Source of the DNA: Labrenzia sp. CE80
Lineage (GTDB): Bacteria > Pseudomonadota > Alphaproteobacteria > Rhizobiales > Stappiaceae
Assembly: GCF_009650605.1 (NCBI RefSeq)
Contig: NZ_WAJT01000001.1
Coordinates: forward strand, 1,116,001-1,180,000
Direction of reading: 5' to 3'
Length of the DNA: 64,000 nt
The notes under the pieces are model-generated. The model was given only the letters and a program-made list of their open reading frames with translations. It was not told where the DNA came from and searched no databases. Position numbers and translations under genes: made by a program. Positions 33,133 through 41,238 of this stretch are shown piece after piece (position 1 is the stretch's first letter; the number at the start of each line of letters is the position of its first letter).

Positions 33133-34238
33133 TGGTGTCCCTCCGCGATGAAACCCCAACGGACCGAAGGTACCTGCTACGGGCGGCCGACTGGGCGGGC
33201 CTGCTCGTGCTTGCCGCCATGTTATGGTTTTCATTGTCCCTTCTTCAGTTTCCCGCTTCGGCTTTGCTGGGGACGATGATCGCGGGCATCGTCTTTGGTA
33301 TCAAAGGATCCGGTATGTCCATGCCGCGTCCGCTTTACCGCCTTGCTCAGGGCTTTGCCGGGGTGTTCATCGCGCGAAGCATGACGCCTGAGGTTCTCGT
33401 AGATGCGATGGCCTATTGGCCACTATTGATCCTGGTGACCGCGCTCACCCTTTTTGTTTCCTTTGCGGCCGGCTGGGGGATCAATCGACTGGGCAAAGTC
33501 CCGGCGCAACCTGCCATTCTTGGCAGTCTGCCGGGCATGTCTGGCGCGATGGTCGTCATCGCTCTGGAGCGGGGTATCGACGGCCGCATTGTTGCGCTCA
33601 TGCAATATGCTCGCCTAGCATCCGTCATCCTCGCTGTCTCACTGATCTCTCATTTTGGGGCTGGCGAAGCCACCGTTGAGGCGCTCTCGCCGGAGAGGTG
33701 GCCCGAGTCAACTGTGTTTCCGCTCCTGATATCGGCCGGGATCGCTTGTCTTGGTATTCCGCTTGGGCGGTTCAGTTTCATTCCAGCAGCATCCATGCTC
33801 GTCCCGCTCATCATTGGCTCACTTCTTGAGGCAAGTGGAAGCTTTCATATTGTCTTGCTTGATGAGGCGATCAACTTGACCTTCGCCATCATCGGGCTGG
33901 AAATCGGCCTCAAATTTACCAAGGCCAGCCTGGTCAAGGTGATTGGCTACCTTCCGGTCATTCTGGTGTCCTGCGTGGCCCTGAACCTCGCGGGTCTCGT
34001 GCTCGGCGGCCTTTTGATGCTGTTCCTTCCTGTCGACCCGCTGACGGCCTTCCTGGCAACAGCGCCTGGCAGCATTGAGACGGTGGCGCTGGTCGCAGTC
34101 GCCAGCCATGCACAGGTGCCTGTCGTCCTGACCTTCCAGACCGTCCGCCTGTTCGTTGTCGTCCTTTTGGGACCCTACATCACCGAGCAATTGTCCAAAT
34201 TACCCATCTGGCATCGGGTTTCTGAGGAGGAGCTTTAA
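33132..34238 (+). CDS. AbrB/Gdt-type inner-membrane protein (pfam AbrB membrane family)
   Basis: 368 residues with about 10 hydrophobic helices arranged as two repeats (GTMIAGIVFGIKGSGMSMPR; GIACLGIPLGRFSFIPAASM). Features such as LGSLPGMSGAMVVIALERG and FLATAPGSIETVALVAVASH place it in the membrane 'AbrB' family (unrelated to the AbrB regulator; often misnamed). It is probably a transporter for a pathway substrate or product. ATG 33132 overlaps the amidase stop (TGATG). Two uptake or export systems in one cassette suggests one handles a by-product. Confidence 0.7.
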   Translation: MVSLRDETPTDRRYLLRAADWAGLLVLAAMLWFSLSLLQFPASALLGTMIAGIVFGIKGSGMSMPRPLYRLAQGFAGVFIARSMTPEVLVDAMAYWPLLILVTALTLFVSFAAGWGINRLGKVPAQPAILGSLPGMSGAMVVIALERGIDGRIVALMQYARLASVILAVSLISHFGAGEATVEALSPERWPESTVFPLLISAGIACLGIPLGRFSFIPAASMLVPLIIGSLLEASGSFHIVLLDEAINLTFAIIGLEIGLKFTKASLVKVIGYLPVILVSCVALNLAGLVLGGLLMLFLPVDPLTAFLATAPGSIETVALVAVASHAQVPVVLTFQTVRLFVVVLLGPYITEQLSKLPIWHRVSEEEL

Positions 34239-34239
34239 C

Positions 34240-34767
34240 GTGGCATCTTTCGCGGGCAAGTCGGACGTTTCCGAAACCCCGGCGCCCACCGGACCCGTGG
34301 ACGCCTTCAAGAGCGCCATGCGTGTGTTGGCCTCCGGCGTGACTGTTATCACCGCAGGCGAAGGCGATGGCCGCAGAGGGGTGACCGCCTCCGCAGTCTG
34401 CAGCGTCACCATGGAACCACCAACTCTGCTTGTTTGTCTCAATCGGTCGGGGGAAAGCTTTGAAGCAATTCGCGAGGCGGGATCCTTCTGCGTCAACCTG
34501 CTGGACGGCGACGGCGAGGAAGCGGCGCTTTGCTTTGCCGGTCAGACCGAGCGCAGAGGTGTCGAACAGTTTGCGCCATTTTCCTGGACGTCTCTCAAAA
34601 CCGGGGCGCCTGTCTTGGACGGCGCGCTCGCCAATATAGATTGCGAAATTTCTGAGACGATCGACAAGGGGAGCCATGCGGTGTTTTTCGGAACCGTCCG
34701 TGAGGTCCGTGTCCGAGAAGGCAAAGCAGCCCTCGTCCATTTTAATCGGAACTTCACATCGGTTTAG
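34240..34767 (+). CDS. Flavin reductase (HpaC-like) partner of the monooxygenase
   Basis: Supplies reduced flavin. The flavin-reductase-like FMN-binding split-barrel shows in FKSAMRVLASGVTVITAGEG, RRGVTASAVCSVTMEPPTLL, FCVNLLDGDGEEAALCFAG and GSHAVFFGTVREV. Length is 175 residues. GTG at 34240 was chosen because TGAGGAGG lies 9 nt upstream and it begins right after the upstream stop. Its presence in the same operon as an HpaB-type oxygenase indicates a complete two-component system. Confidence 0.88.
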   Translation: MASFAGKSDVSETPAPTGPVDAFKSAMRVLASGVTVITAGEGDGRRGVTASAVCSVTMEPPTLLVCLNRSGESFEAIREAGSFCVNLLDGDGEEAALCFAGQTERRGVEQFAPFSWTSLKTGAPVLDGALANIDCEISETIDKGSHAVFFGTVREVRVREGKAALVHFNRNFTSV

Positions 34768-34802
34768 CCGATGTTCCCCTTTCAATAGACGGAGACGTGA
34801 AG

Positions 34803-35846
34803 ATGGCCATTAGCGACGCTGACCTCGTGATCGCCTGGAAGCAGGTGCTGGAAATGTGCCGGGTTAAGGACGGTGAGCAGATCGCCATCCTGACCAGTGA
34901 CGATTCCAATCCTCAGATTGTGCGCACCTGCCGCATCGCGATCGCGCAGCTTGGTGGTATCCTGACCATGATCAACCTGCCGCCGATCAACGGTGACAAG
35001 GCTCTGAGCCGTGACAAGTCCGGTTATGTCGGGAAGACACCGCTTGCCTTCAACACGGCCGCCCTGGCGGGACTGATGGCCGCCGACATGATCATCGACA
35101 CAATGCAGCTGCTCTTCTCCAAGGAACAGGAAGACATCCTGAAGACCGGTACGCGCATCCTGCTTGCTGTCGAACCGCCGGAAGTGATGATGCGTATGCT
35201 GCCGAAAGCGGAGGGCAAGACGCGGGTACTGAACGCCAAGAAACTTATGTCGGCCGCCAAGGTCATGACGGTCACCTCGGATGCCGGGACCGATTTTACC
35301 TGCGATCTCGGACAGTATCCGGTTTTGACCCAATACGGACTGGCCGACGAAGCGGGGCGTTGGGATCATTGGCCAAGCTGTTTTGTTGCCCGTTGGCCGG
35401 ATGAAGGGTCTTCCAACGGAACCATCGTAATCGACCAGGGCGACATCCTGTTGCCGTTCAAGATGTATGCACGTGACAAAGTCACCTTGACGATCAGGGA
35501 CGGTATTGTGACCTGCATCGAAGGCGGGTTCACGGCCGAGTACATGCTGCGCTTTATGGAGAGCTTTAACGATCCCGATGCCTTCGCGATGGCACATGTT
35601 GGGTGGGGACTGGAACCCCGCGCTCATTGGACGACCCTCGGCCTCTATGACCGGGAGGCTGGTCTGAGCATGGATTCGCGCTCCTTCGCAGGGAATTTCC
35701 TATTCTCCACCGGCCCGAACACTGAGGCCGGCGGCGACCGCGATACGCCCTGTCATCTGGACATTCCCTTGCGTGGCTGTTCACTCTCGCTCGATGGTGA
35801 GCCCATGACGGTTAAAGGAAAGGTCGTTCGCGCAGATCAAAAGTAA
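34803..35846 (+). CDS. NicX-like 2,5-dihydroxypyridine 5,6-dioxygenase-family ring-cleaving enzyme
   Basis: Fe(II) extradiol-type pyridine dioxygenase related to NicX and to M29 leucyl aminopeptidases. Shared NicX stretches include LKTGTRILLAVEPPEV, GQYP...ADE-GRWDHWPS, FNDPDAF, GWGLEPRAHWTTLGLYDR and FLFSTGPNTEAGG. Starting at ATG 34803 (GGAG 8 nt upstream; GTG 34797 is too close), the metal ligands fall at His265, His318 and Asp320, the numbers I recall for Pseudomonas NicX. Positions I recall as His105 and Glu177 in NicX are Phe and Gln here, so the substrate may not be plain 2,5-dihydroxypyridine. It is last in the operon. Confidence 0.85.
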   Translation: MAISDADLVIAWKQVLEMCRVKDGEQIAILTSDDSNPQIVRTCRIAIAQLGGILTMINLPPINGDKALSRDKSGYVGKTPLAFNTAALAGLMAADMIIDTMQLLFSKEQEDILKTGTRILLAVEPPEVMMRMLPKAEGKTRVLNAKKLMSAAKVMTVTSDAGTDFTCDLGQYPVLTQYGLADEAGRWDHWPSCFVARWPDEGSSNGTIVIDQGDILLPFKMYARDKVTLTIRDGIVTCIEGGFTAEYMLRFMESFNDPDAFAMAHVGWGLEPRAHWTTLGLYDREAGLSMDSRSFAGNFLFSTGPNTEAGGDRDTPCHLDIPLRGCSLSLDGEPMTVKGKVVRADQK

Positions 35847-36458
35847 TCCTGAAGGGGCAAGCCTCGATAAAAGAACTCATCCCCATCACAGCGCTTTGTT
35901 TGGCGGTCAGACTGATATCGGCTACTCAGAACTGGAGTTGGAAAGGCCCTTATGGTGACTGTTTTGTCGTCTGGAATATGTGCGCTTATGTCTCGAGTAA
36001 GTTTGTTTTCTTATGAGTCTTACCTTTGGTCCAGGAAAGCGTCGGGTCAGCAGGATCCTCTTTCAACCATGCGAAGCTTAATCGCGCGAGGGGCGACATA
36101 TTGTTGCCGCTCCCGCGTTTTCCCGGGTAATCCCGGCAAAATCTTTCTGGAGCCGATTAATTGCGGCCAGTGCTGTTTAATTCTGACAAGTACTGTGAAG
36201 TTGTCGGAATTAATCTTTTCAGTTGGCGGGACGCTGCTAGTAGCCTTGTGCATGTCGCGGTCCTTACGGTGAGAGCCTGGTAACAACTGACTCAGACACG
36301 TCCGACCGAGAGGCCGATACAGCTTCAGCCGACCAGTCGCGGTAAATGATTGATGGGTATTAGACGCGTCAGTCAAACTGAAGGGAAGCCATAGCAGTGT
36401 TGTGCCTTGCCAACTTTATGGAGCAGCCTGCCATATCCAGTGGGAGACGATCCGTTAC
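35847..36458. other. Gene-free boundary region with transposon-end repeats
   Basis: No credible gene. It contains the second right-end repeat (36113-36194), immediately followed by a left-type outer site (36196-36215). The remaining sequence shows no clear IS, tRNA or operator. Confidence 0.6.
36113..36194 (-). repeat. Second copy of the Mu-like right-end repeat
   Basis: 82 bp, about 85% identical to 18391-18472 in the same orientation, including CCGATTAATTGCGGCCAGTG intact. It ends TACT rather than TACA. TGAAGTTGTCGGAATTAATC follows at 36196, a close match to the left end at 4223, so a right end and a left end abut here. Confidence 0.7.
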
Positions 36459-37307
36459 TTAAGCCGTCCCAAGGCCATAGGCCTCTTCGGCATTTTCACA
36501 CCAAATGCGGCTCTTTTCTGCGGCCGTCAGGTCGGACAGAAGGTGTTCGGATGCTTCGTACCAGTCTTCATAGGTAGCGGCGAGGGTGCAGACCGGCCAG
36601 TCACTGCCCCAGATCAGGCGGTTTGAACCAAACACGTCTAGAAGGTGATCTACGTAGGGTTTCAGGTCTTCCACTGCCCAGTTTTTGGCGGCTTCCGTGA
36701 CCAACCCCGACAGCTTGCAGTAGGCGGACGTGTTTCGTGCTATGGCGCCCAGGTCATCGGCCCAGGTTTCGAAGTCACCTCTGCTGATGTCCGGCTTTGA
36801 ACCGTGATCAACAATGACCCTTAAATCGGGATGCCGGCGCAAGAGCGTCAGCAGATGTCCAAGGTGACGCGGCAAGGTCAACGCGTCAAAGGTGAGGCCT
36901 GCCTGCGTCATGGCAGCCAATGCATTGGAGACAGCCGGAGTTAGCATCCATCGGTCATCTTCTATGTCCTGGATCATTGGCCTCAATCCGACGAGACTAG
37001 GCCTCTTGCTCATCTCGAGGATGCGTTCGGGCGCCAGTGGGCTGTCAAAATCTGCCCAGCCGACGACACCCATTATGAAGGCACTGGTTTCAGCGAGAGA
37101 GAGCATGAATTCAGTTTCTGCTTCCGTCCGAGCTGCCTGAACGAGAATGGTTCCTGAAATTCCAAGCTTCTTGAGGTAGGGGGCCAGATGCTTGGGCTCA
37201 AAGTCGCGATAGAGTGGCTCAAGATCCGGCGTCAACCAGTCGTAATCGCCACGTGCTATCTGCCAGAAGTGTTGGTGCGCATCTATGCGCCGAATAGAGT
37301 CGGTCAC
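36459..37307 (-). CDS. Amidohydrolase-family sugar lactonase (L-fuconolactonase-like)
   Basis: COG3618-type amidohydrolase of 282 residues. The metal-binding HxH is IDAHQHFWQ at the N-terminus, a further His is in RVIVDHGSKPD, and the C-terminal Asp is in RLIWGSDWPVC. These enzymes open sugar-1,5- or 1,4-lactones. Neighbouring FucU-like mutarotase and aldose dehydrogenase genes point to L-fuconolactone or a similar aldonolactone as substrate. It starts with GTG overlapping the mutarotase stop (GTGA). Confidence 0.82.
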   Translation of the reverse strand: MTDSIRRIDAHQHFWQIARGDYDWLTPDLEPLYRDFEPKHLAPYLKKLGISGTILVQAARTEAETEFMLSLAETSAFIMGVVGWADFDSPLAPERILEMSKRPSLVGLRPMIQDIEDDRWMLTPAVSNALAAMTQAGLTFDALTLPRHLGHLLTLLRRHPDLRVIVDHGSKPDISRGDFETWADDLGAIARNTSAYCKLSGLVTEAAKNWAVEDLKPYVDHLLDVFGSNRLIWGSDWPVCTLAATYEDWYEASEHLLSDLTAAEKSRIWCENAEEAYGLGTA

Positions 37308-37735
37308 TGCGCAACGACGCCCTTCTTCAAAATAAGATTGCCGTAGAGCCGTGTTTCTCCGGTCTGAACGATGGCAAAGGCCTTTTTCGCGCGGTCGTAA
37401 AACGCAAAGCGCTCAAGCGGAGAGACGGCGGCCGGGGTATCTGCGACCCGATTGATGATTTCTTGAAAACTGGCCACAACAGGTGGGATATTGTCCGGAT
37501 CTCCAACGACCTCCATCGTAAGGGCTGGGGTAGGATCATATGTATCGAGAGGCATTACCTGAAGGATGGCCTCCAGCACTTCTGTTGCCGGAAGTCCGTC
37601 AAGGCGGACAAGGACTTCGCTGTTGCTGTCCGCCGGAAAGTTTGCGTCAACGATCACAATTTCATCGCCGTGTCCCATTGACCTGAGCACAAAGAGCAGA
37701 TCGGGCGAGAGAAGCGAGGGAAGGCCACGTAGCAT
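37304..37735 (-). CDS. RbsD/FucU-family sugar mutarotase
   Basis: Interconverts alpha and beta anomers of a sugar before oxidation. 143 residues with family features MLRGLPSLLSPDLLFVLRSM, GHGDEIVIVDANFPADS, LDGLPATEVLEAILQVMPLD, ERFAFYDRAKKAFAIVQTGE and a C-terminal LYGNLILKKGVV. ATG 37735 overlaps the dehydrogenase stop by one base (TAATG). FucU-type is more likely than RbsD-type from length and the GETRLYGN ending. Confidence 0.88.
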   Translation of the reverse strand: MLRGLPSLLSPDLLFVLRSMGHGDEIVIVDANFPADSNSEVLVRLDGLPATEVLEAILQVMPLDTYDPTPALTMEVVGDPDNIPPVVASFQEIINRVADTPAAVSPLERFAFYDRAKKAFAIVQTGETRLYGNLILKKGVVAQ

Positions 37736-38775
37736 TATTTGTCCTCCGGTATGGGAGCATCCTCCCGGATGAGGCCTTCTGATTTGATGTCGCGCCAAAA
37801 GCCTAGCGGAATGGGCATATTCAACAGTTCGATATTTGCCTCTACCTCGCGCGCGTTGACAGCCCCGGGCACGACCGTTTTTACGCAAGGATGGCCGAGC
37901 ACAAACTGCAAGGCGGCTCCGATCAATTGGACATCATGAGCCTTGCAGACCTCTTCTATCCGCCCCACACGATCGAGGATGCTTGGCGGCGCTTCTGCGT
38001 AGTTGTACTTTGCACCTTCGATTGCGCCTGTGGCAAGGATGCCGGAATTATAGGGACCGCCAAGTATTATTGAGACGTCTCTTCTTTCGCATAGCGGCAA
38101 GAAACTCTCCAGCGCATCCTGCTCCAGCAGCGTATAACGGCCTGCGAGCAAAAAGCAGTCGAATTCCGAGAGCCCGAGCAGCTTCTCGCAGACCTGCCAT
38201 TCATTTACACCTGCACCGATGGCTTTGACTTCTCCGGCGTCTTTGAGTTCTGTGAGCGCACGATAGCCACCTAAGTCATATAGCTCACGCACCCTTTGGT
38301 CGCTCAGCTCCTGAGAGCCTTGTGAAAACGCACAGACGTCATGAATGAAAAGTATGTCCAGCTTTTCGACCTTAAGTCGTGCCTTGCTCGCTTCATGGCT
38401 TCGCATGACACCATCATAGCTGTAGTCAAATACGATCCGCTTTTGCGGCACATCGATAAAGGCTTCCGGTGTGACCTCCTCGGGCTCGCAGTCGACCAAT
38501 AGCCGACCGATCTTGGAGGACAATATGACATTTTCCCGTCCAAACCGTGCCAACGCTTTGGAAAACCGTTCCTCAGAACGGCCAAGTCCATATTGCGGTG
38601 CAGTGTCGAAGACGCGGATTCCCAGGTCAAAGGCGGTTTGCAACGCTGCTTGAGCGTCATTCTCCGGAATCTTGCGGTAGAGGTTGCCAAGCGGTGCGCC
38701 GCCGAAACCCATTTCGGTAAGAGGGAGAACTTCCCCGTTTTGGACCTTCATCGGACGTTTGGCGAGTGTTGGCAT
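37735..38775 (-). CDS. Aldo-keto reductase, probable aldose (L-fucose-type) 1-dehydrogenase
   Basis: Oxidises the C1 hydroxyl of an aldose with NAD(P). AKR catalytic residues: Asp in FDTAPQYGLGRSE (Asp-Tyr pair), Lys in ILSSKIGR, His in ILFIHDV. It belongs to the D-threo-aldose 1-dehydrogenase group, which also includes the AKR15 pyridoxal 4-dehydrogenase of Microbacterium. A role in B6 oxidation is therefore a conceivable alternative, though the operon favours sugar oxidation. ATG 38775 has AGGGAACA upstream; the frame is open to 38811. Length is 346 residues. Confidence 0.8.
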   Translation of the reverse strand: MPTLAKRPMKVQNGEVLPLTEMGFGGAPLGNLYRKIPENDAQAALQTAFDLGIRVFDTAPQYGLGRSEERFSKALARFGRENVILSSKIGRLLVDCEPEEVTPEAFIDVPQKRIVFDYSYDGVMRSHEASKARLKVEKLDILFIHDVCAFSQGSQELSDQRVRELYDLGGYRALTELKDAGEVKAIGAGVNEWQVCEKLLGLSEFDCFLLAGRYTLLEQDALESFLPLCERRDVSIILGGPYNSGILATGAIEGAKYNYAEAPPSILDRVGRIEEVCKAHDVQLIGAALQFVLGHPCVKTVVPGAVNAREVEANIELLNMPIPLGFWRDIKSEGLIREDAPIPEDK

Positions 38776-38816
38776 CGCACTGTTCCCTGATATGGGGTTT
38801 GTTGTCGGCAATCCGG

Positions 38817-39530
38817 TTAGTCGAATAGATCGGGGCGATCGCGTGCTAGCGGTTCCAATCGGGTGACCAGCTCGCTCAAGTGCTTTTTCATGGCACCTCG
38901 TGCGGCTTCAGGATTTGCCGCGGTGATCGCCGCCATAATCTCTTGGTGTTCTTTGAAGGCGCTTTTCGCCCGCTCTGGCAGGGGAAGCAGGAGTTGCCGG
39001 GCGCGGTTAACCTGTATCCATCCGGTGTCTGCGAGTGTGCCGAGCTTTGGATAGCCGGTGAACTCGAGAATCAACTCGTGAAACCGCTCATCTTCTCTAT
39101 AGAAGCCCAATTCGTCGTCTTCCTCCAAACACATGGCTTGAAGGCGCATGTTGCGTTTCAATTGAGAAAGCTGGTCGGCTGAGCGCTCCGCCGCAACCTT
39201 GGCAACCGCTGCTAGCTCAATGGCTTCGCGAAGGAACGCACCCTCGCGTATTTCCGGCATGGAGAACTTTGTTACCCGCGAGCCAGATTGTGGAATGACC
39301 TCGACAAGGCCTTCCGCCGCGAGCCGTGTGATGGCCTCAGTCACCGGTGAGCGGGAGACACCAAGTTGCTCGCAAATCGCCTGTTTTTTCAAAAGAGCGC
39401 CGGGTGGAAGGTGGAGCGTCAAAATCGCCTCACGCAATACGGCATATACCCTTTGCGCCAGCGAACCGCTCATTTTGGTGATGTCGGAGAGCTGGTAGAG
39501 GCTTTCGGTCTGCTCTATCGCTGGAATCAT
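38817..39530 (-). CDS. GntR-family (FCD) regulator of the sugar pathway
   Basis: 237 residues. The GntR winged helix (LAQRVYAVLREAILTLHLPP, KKQAICEQLGVSRSPVTEAI) is followed by an FCD domain with likely metal/ligand residues (REDERFHELILEF, AFKEHQEIMAAI). It is first in the minus-strand operon with the dehydrogenase, mutarotase and lactonase, and divergent from the dehydratase operon. The palindrome CTAACATGTTAG in the intergenic region is its likely site. Confidence 0.88.
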   Translation of the reverse strand: MIPAIEQTESLYQLSDITKMSGSLAQRVYAVLREAILTLHLPPGALLKKQAICEQLGVSRSPVTEAITRLAAEGLVEVIPQSGSRVTKFSMPEIREGAFLREAIELAAVAKVAAERSADQLSQLKRNMRLQAMCLEEDDELGFYREDERFHELILEFTGYPKLGTLADTGWIQVNRARQLLLPLPERAKSAFKEHQEIMAAITAANPEAARGAMKKHLSELVTRLEPLARDRPDLFD

Positions 39531-39549
39531 GATGTCCTCAAATTGAATG

Positions 39550-39582
39550 CTAACATGTTAGTTGACACAGTTGCCGTGTCAA
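39550..39582. promoter_or_regulatory. GntR operator and promoter region of the sugar cluster
   Basis: A perfect palindrome CTAACATGTTAG (39550-39561) abuts TTGACAC-N7-GTGTCAA (39562-39582). The second repeat's left arm is a perfect -35 hexamer TTGACA for the plus-strand dehydratase operon. A repressor bound here would cover both divergent promoters. Confidence 0.65.
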
Positions 39583-39636
39583 GCTATCGGTTGAACAAGA
39601 AGGCGCTGTCCTAGAGCAGCGGCGGGGAGGGAAATC

Positions 39637-41163
39637 GTGCTCAATAGTCGCGCAAATGCGATTTTGTTACATGCTGACGATAATATTGTCATCGCGCTAC
39701 AGGATCTGCAGAAAGGTGACAGTGCTGCGCCAGCTGACGCATCGCTGAAGGAGCCGGTTTTGCGCGGCCACAAGATTGCGCGGCATGCGATCTCCAAGGG
39801 CTCATTCGTCACTAGATATGGCCAGATCATCGGCCAGGCGACGACGGATATTGACGCTGGATCTCACGTTCACACCCACAACTTGGGAATGGGTGAGCAT
39901 ACGCAGGACTATTGTCATGCCGAGGCGAGTGTGGATCTGGCGCCGGCTTCTGAGCACCGTACTTTCCAGGGCTTTGTTCGCCCGTCCGGCAAGGTCGGGA
40001 CGCGAAATTATATTGGAATTTTGACCTCGGTAAATTGTTCCGGATCTGTCGCTCGTTTCATTGCCGAGGCGGCGGCGAAAGCAGGTTTTCTCGACGATTA
40101 TCCAAATATCGATGGAATAGTCCCGATCGTTCACGGAACGGGTTGCGGCATGTCAGCCAAGGATGAAGGCTACGCCACATTGTTCCGGACCCTGTCCGGC
40201 TATGGGCGACACCCGAATTTCGGTGCGATTCTTCTTATCGGGCTTGGCTGCGAAGTGATGCAGGTTGCCGATCTGGTTGGCCGTGACGCTTTGCAGCCAG
40301 GCGCCAACTTCCGGTATATGACGATCCAGCAGTCCGGTGGCACCCGCAGAACTGTCGACGTAGGTCTAAAAGAACTGCAGGAACTAGCCAATAGTGCCAA
40401 CCGCGCGGAGAGAAGTCCGGCATCTGTCTCCGAAATCACTGTGGGTATGCAGTGCGGAGGTTCTGATGGTTATTCCGGGATCACAGCCAATCCTGCACTC
40501 GGGATTGCCTCTGATCTCTTGGTGCGACATGGCGGTACGACCATTCTTTCGGAAACCTCAGAAATCTATGGAGCAGAGCATCTGCTCACGAGGCGTGCGG
40601 TCTCGGTGGACGTTGGCGAAAAGCTCATCGAACGGGTCCGTTGGTGGGAAGCCTACACGGCGCGAAATGGCGGCGAGATGGACAACAATCCATCGCCTGG
40701 CAACAAGCGCGGCGGGCTGACTACCATTCTCGAAAAGTCGCTTGGCGCAGCGGCAAAGGGGGGATCCGCCCCTTTGACGGAAGTCTACAAGTTTGCAGAA
40801 ATGATCGACAAGAAGGGGTTTGTCTTCATGGACAGCCCGGGGTTCGATCCTTGTTCCGTGACGGGGCAGGTTGCATCTGGCGCCAATCTCATTGTCTTCA
40901 CAACTGGCCGGGGGTCTGTGTCGGGATATCAACCGACACCTTGCATCAAGCTTGCAACAAACTCGGAAATGTACGGACGGATGTCCGAAGACATGGACAT
41001 AAACTGCGGTGATGTCGTCACCGAGGGGGTCGGTTTGGAAGACAAAGGCATGGAGATTTTCAACGCTATGGTGCGCGTTGCCTCCGGGGAGAAAACCAAG
41101 AGTGAAGAGCTGGGGTTTGGCGGGGTTGAATTTGTTCCCTGGCAGATCGGCGCAGTCATGTAA
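39637..41163 (+). CDS. UxaA/GarD-family sugar-acid dehydratase (altronate dehydratase-like)
   Basis: Fe-dependent dehydratase of 508 residues. An N-terminal SAF domain (ANAILLHADDNIVIALQDL ... VHTHNLGMGE) is followed by the catalytic part: GFVRPSGKVGTRNYIGILTS, HGTGCGMSAKDEGYATL, GMQCGGSDGYSGITANPALG and FMDSPGFDPCSVTG. By context it dehydrates L-fuconate or a similar aldonate to a 2-keto-3-deoxy acid. The well-known L-fuconate dehydratases are enolase-superfamily, so this would be a family replacement. GTG start with GGGGAGG 6 nt upstream. Confidence 0.85.
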   Translation: MLNSRANAILLHADDNIVIALQDLQKGDSAAPADASLKEPVLRGHKIARHAISKGSFVTRYGQIIGQATTDIDAGSHVHTHNLGMGEHTQDYCHAEASVDLAPASEHRTFQGFVRPSGKVGTRNYIGILTSVNCSGSVARFIAEAAAKAGFLDDYPNIDGIVPIVHGTGCGMSAKDEGYATLFRTLSGYGRHPNFGAILLIGLGCEVMQVADLVGRDALQPGANFRYMTIQQSGGTRRTVDVGLKELQELANSANRAERSPASVSEITVGMQCGGSDGYSGITANPALGIASDLLVRHGGTTILSETSEIYGAEHLLTRRAVSVDVGEKLIERVRWWEAYTARNGGEMDNNPSPGNKRGGLTTILEKSLGAAAKGGSAPLTEVYKFAEMIDKKGFVFMDSPGFDPCSVTGQVASGANLIVFTTGRGSVSGYQPTPCIKLATNSEMYGRMSEDMDINCGDVVTEGVGLEDKGMEIFNAMVRVASGEKTKSEELGFGGVEFVPWQIGAVM

Positions 41164-41238
41164 CTCGGCTCATTCCGCAAGGGATGCCGAAAAGCTATTG
41201 CCATTTTTGATGGCTGTTTGATGGGAGGCTGCAAAGCA

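Noticed and set aside
33132..34238. AbrB transcriptional regulator
   Set aside because: The protein is an integral membrane protein of the unrelated pfam 'AbrB' transporter-like family; no DNA-binding domain is present.
37735..38775. Aldo-keto reductase as the missing pyridoxal 4-dehydrogenase of the B6 route
   Set aside because: AKR15-type pyridoxal dehydrogenases are related, but this gene is coupled to mutarotase and lactonase genes in a separate operon beyond the cassette's right-end repeat. Kept only as an alternative.
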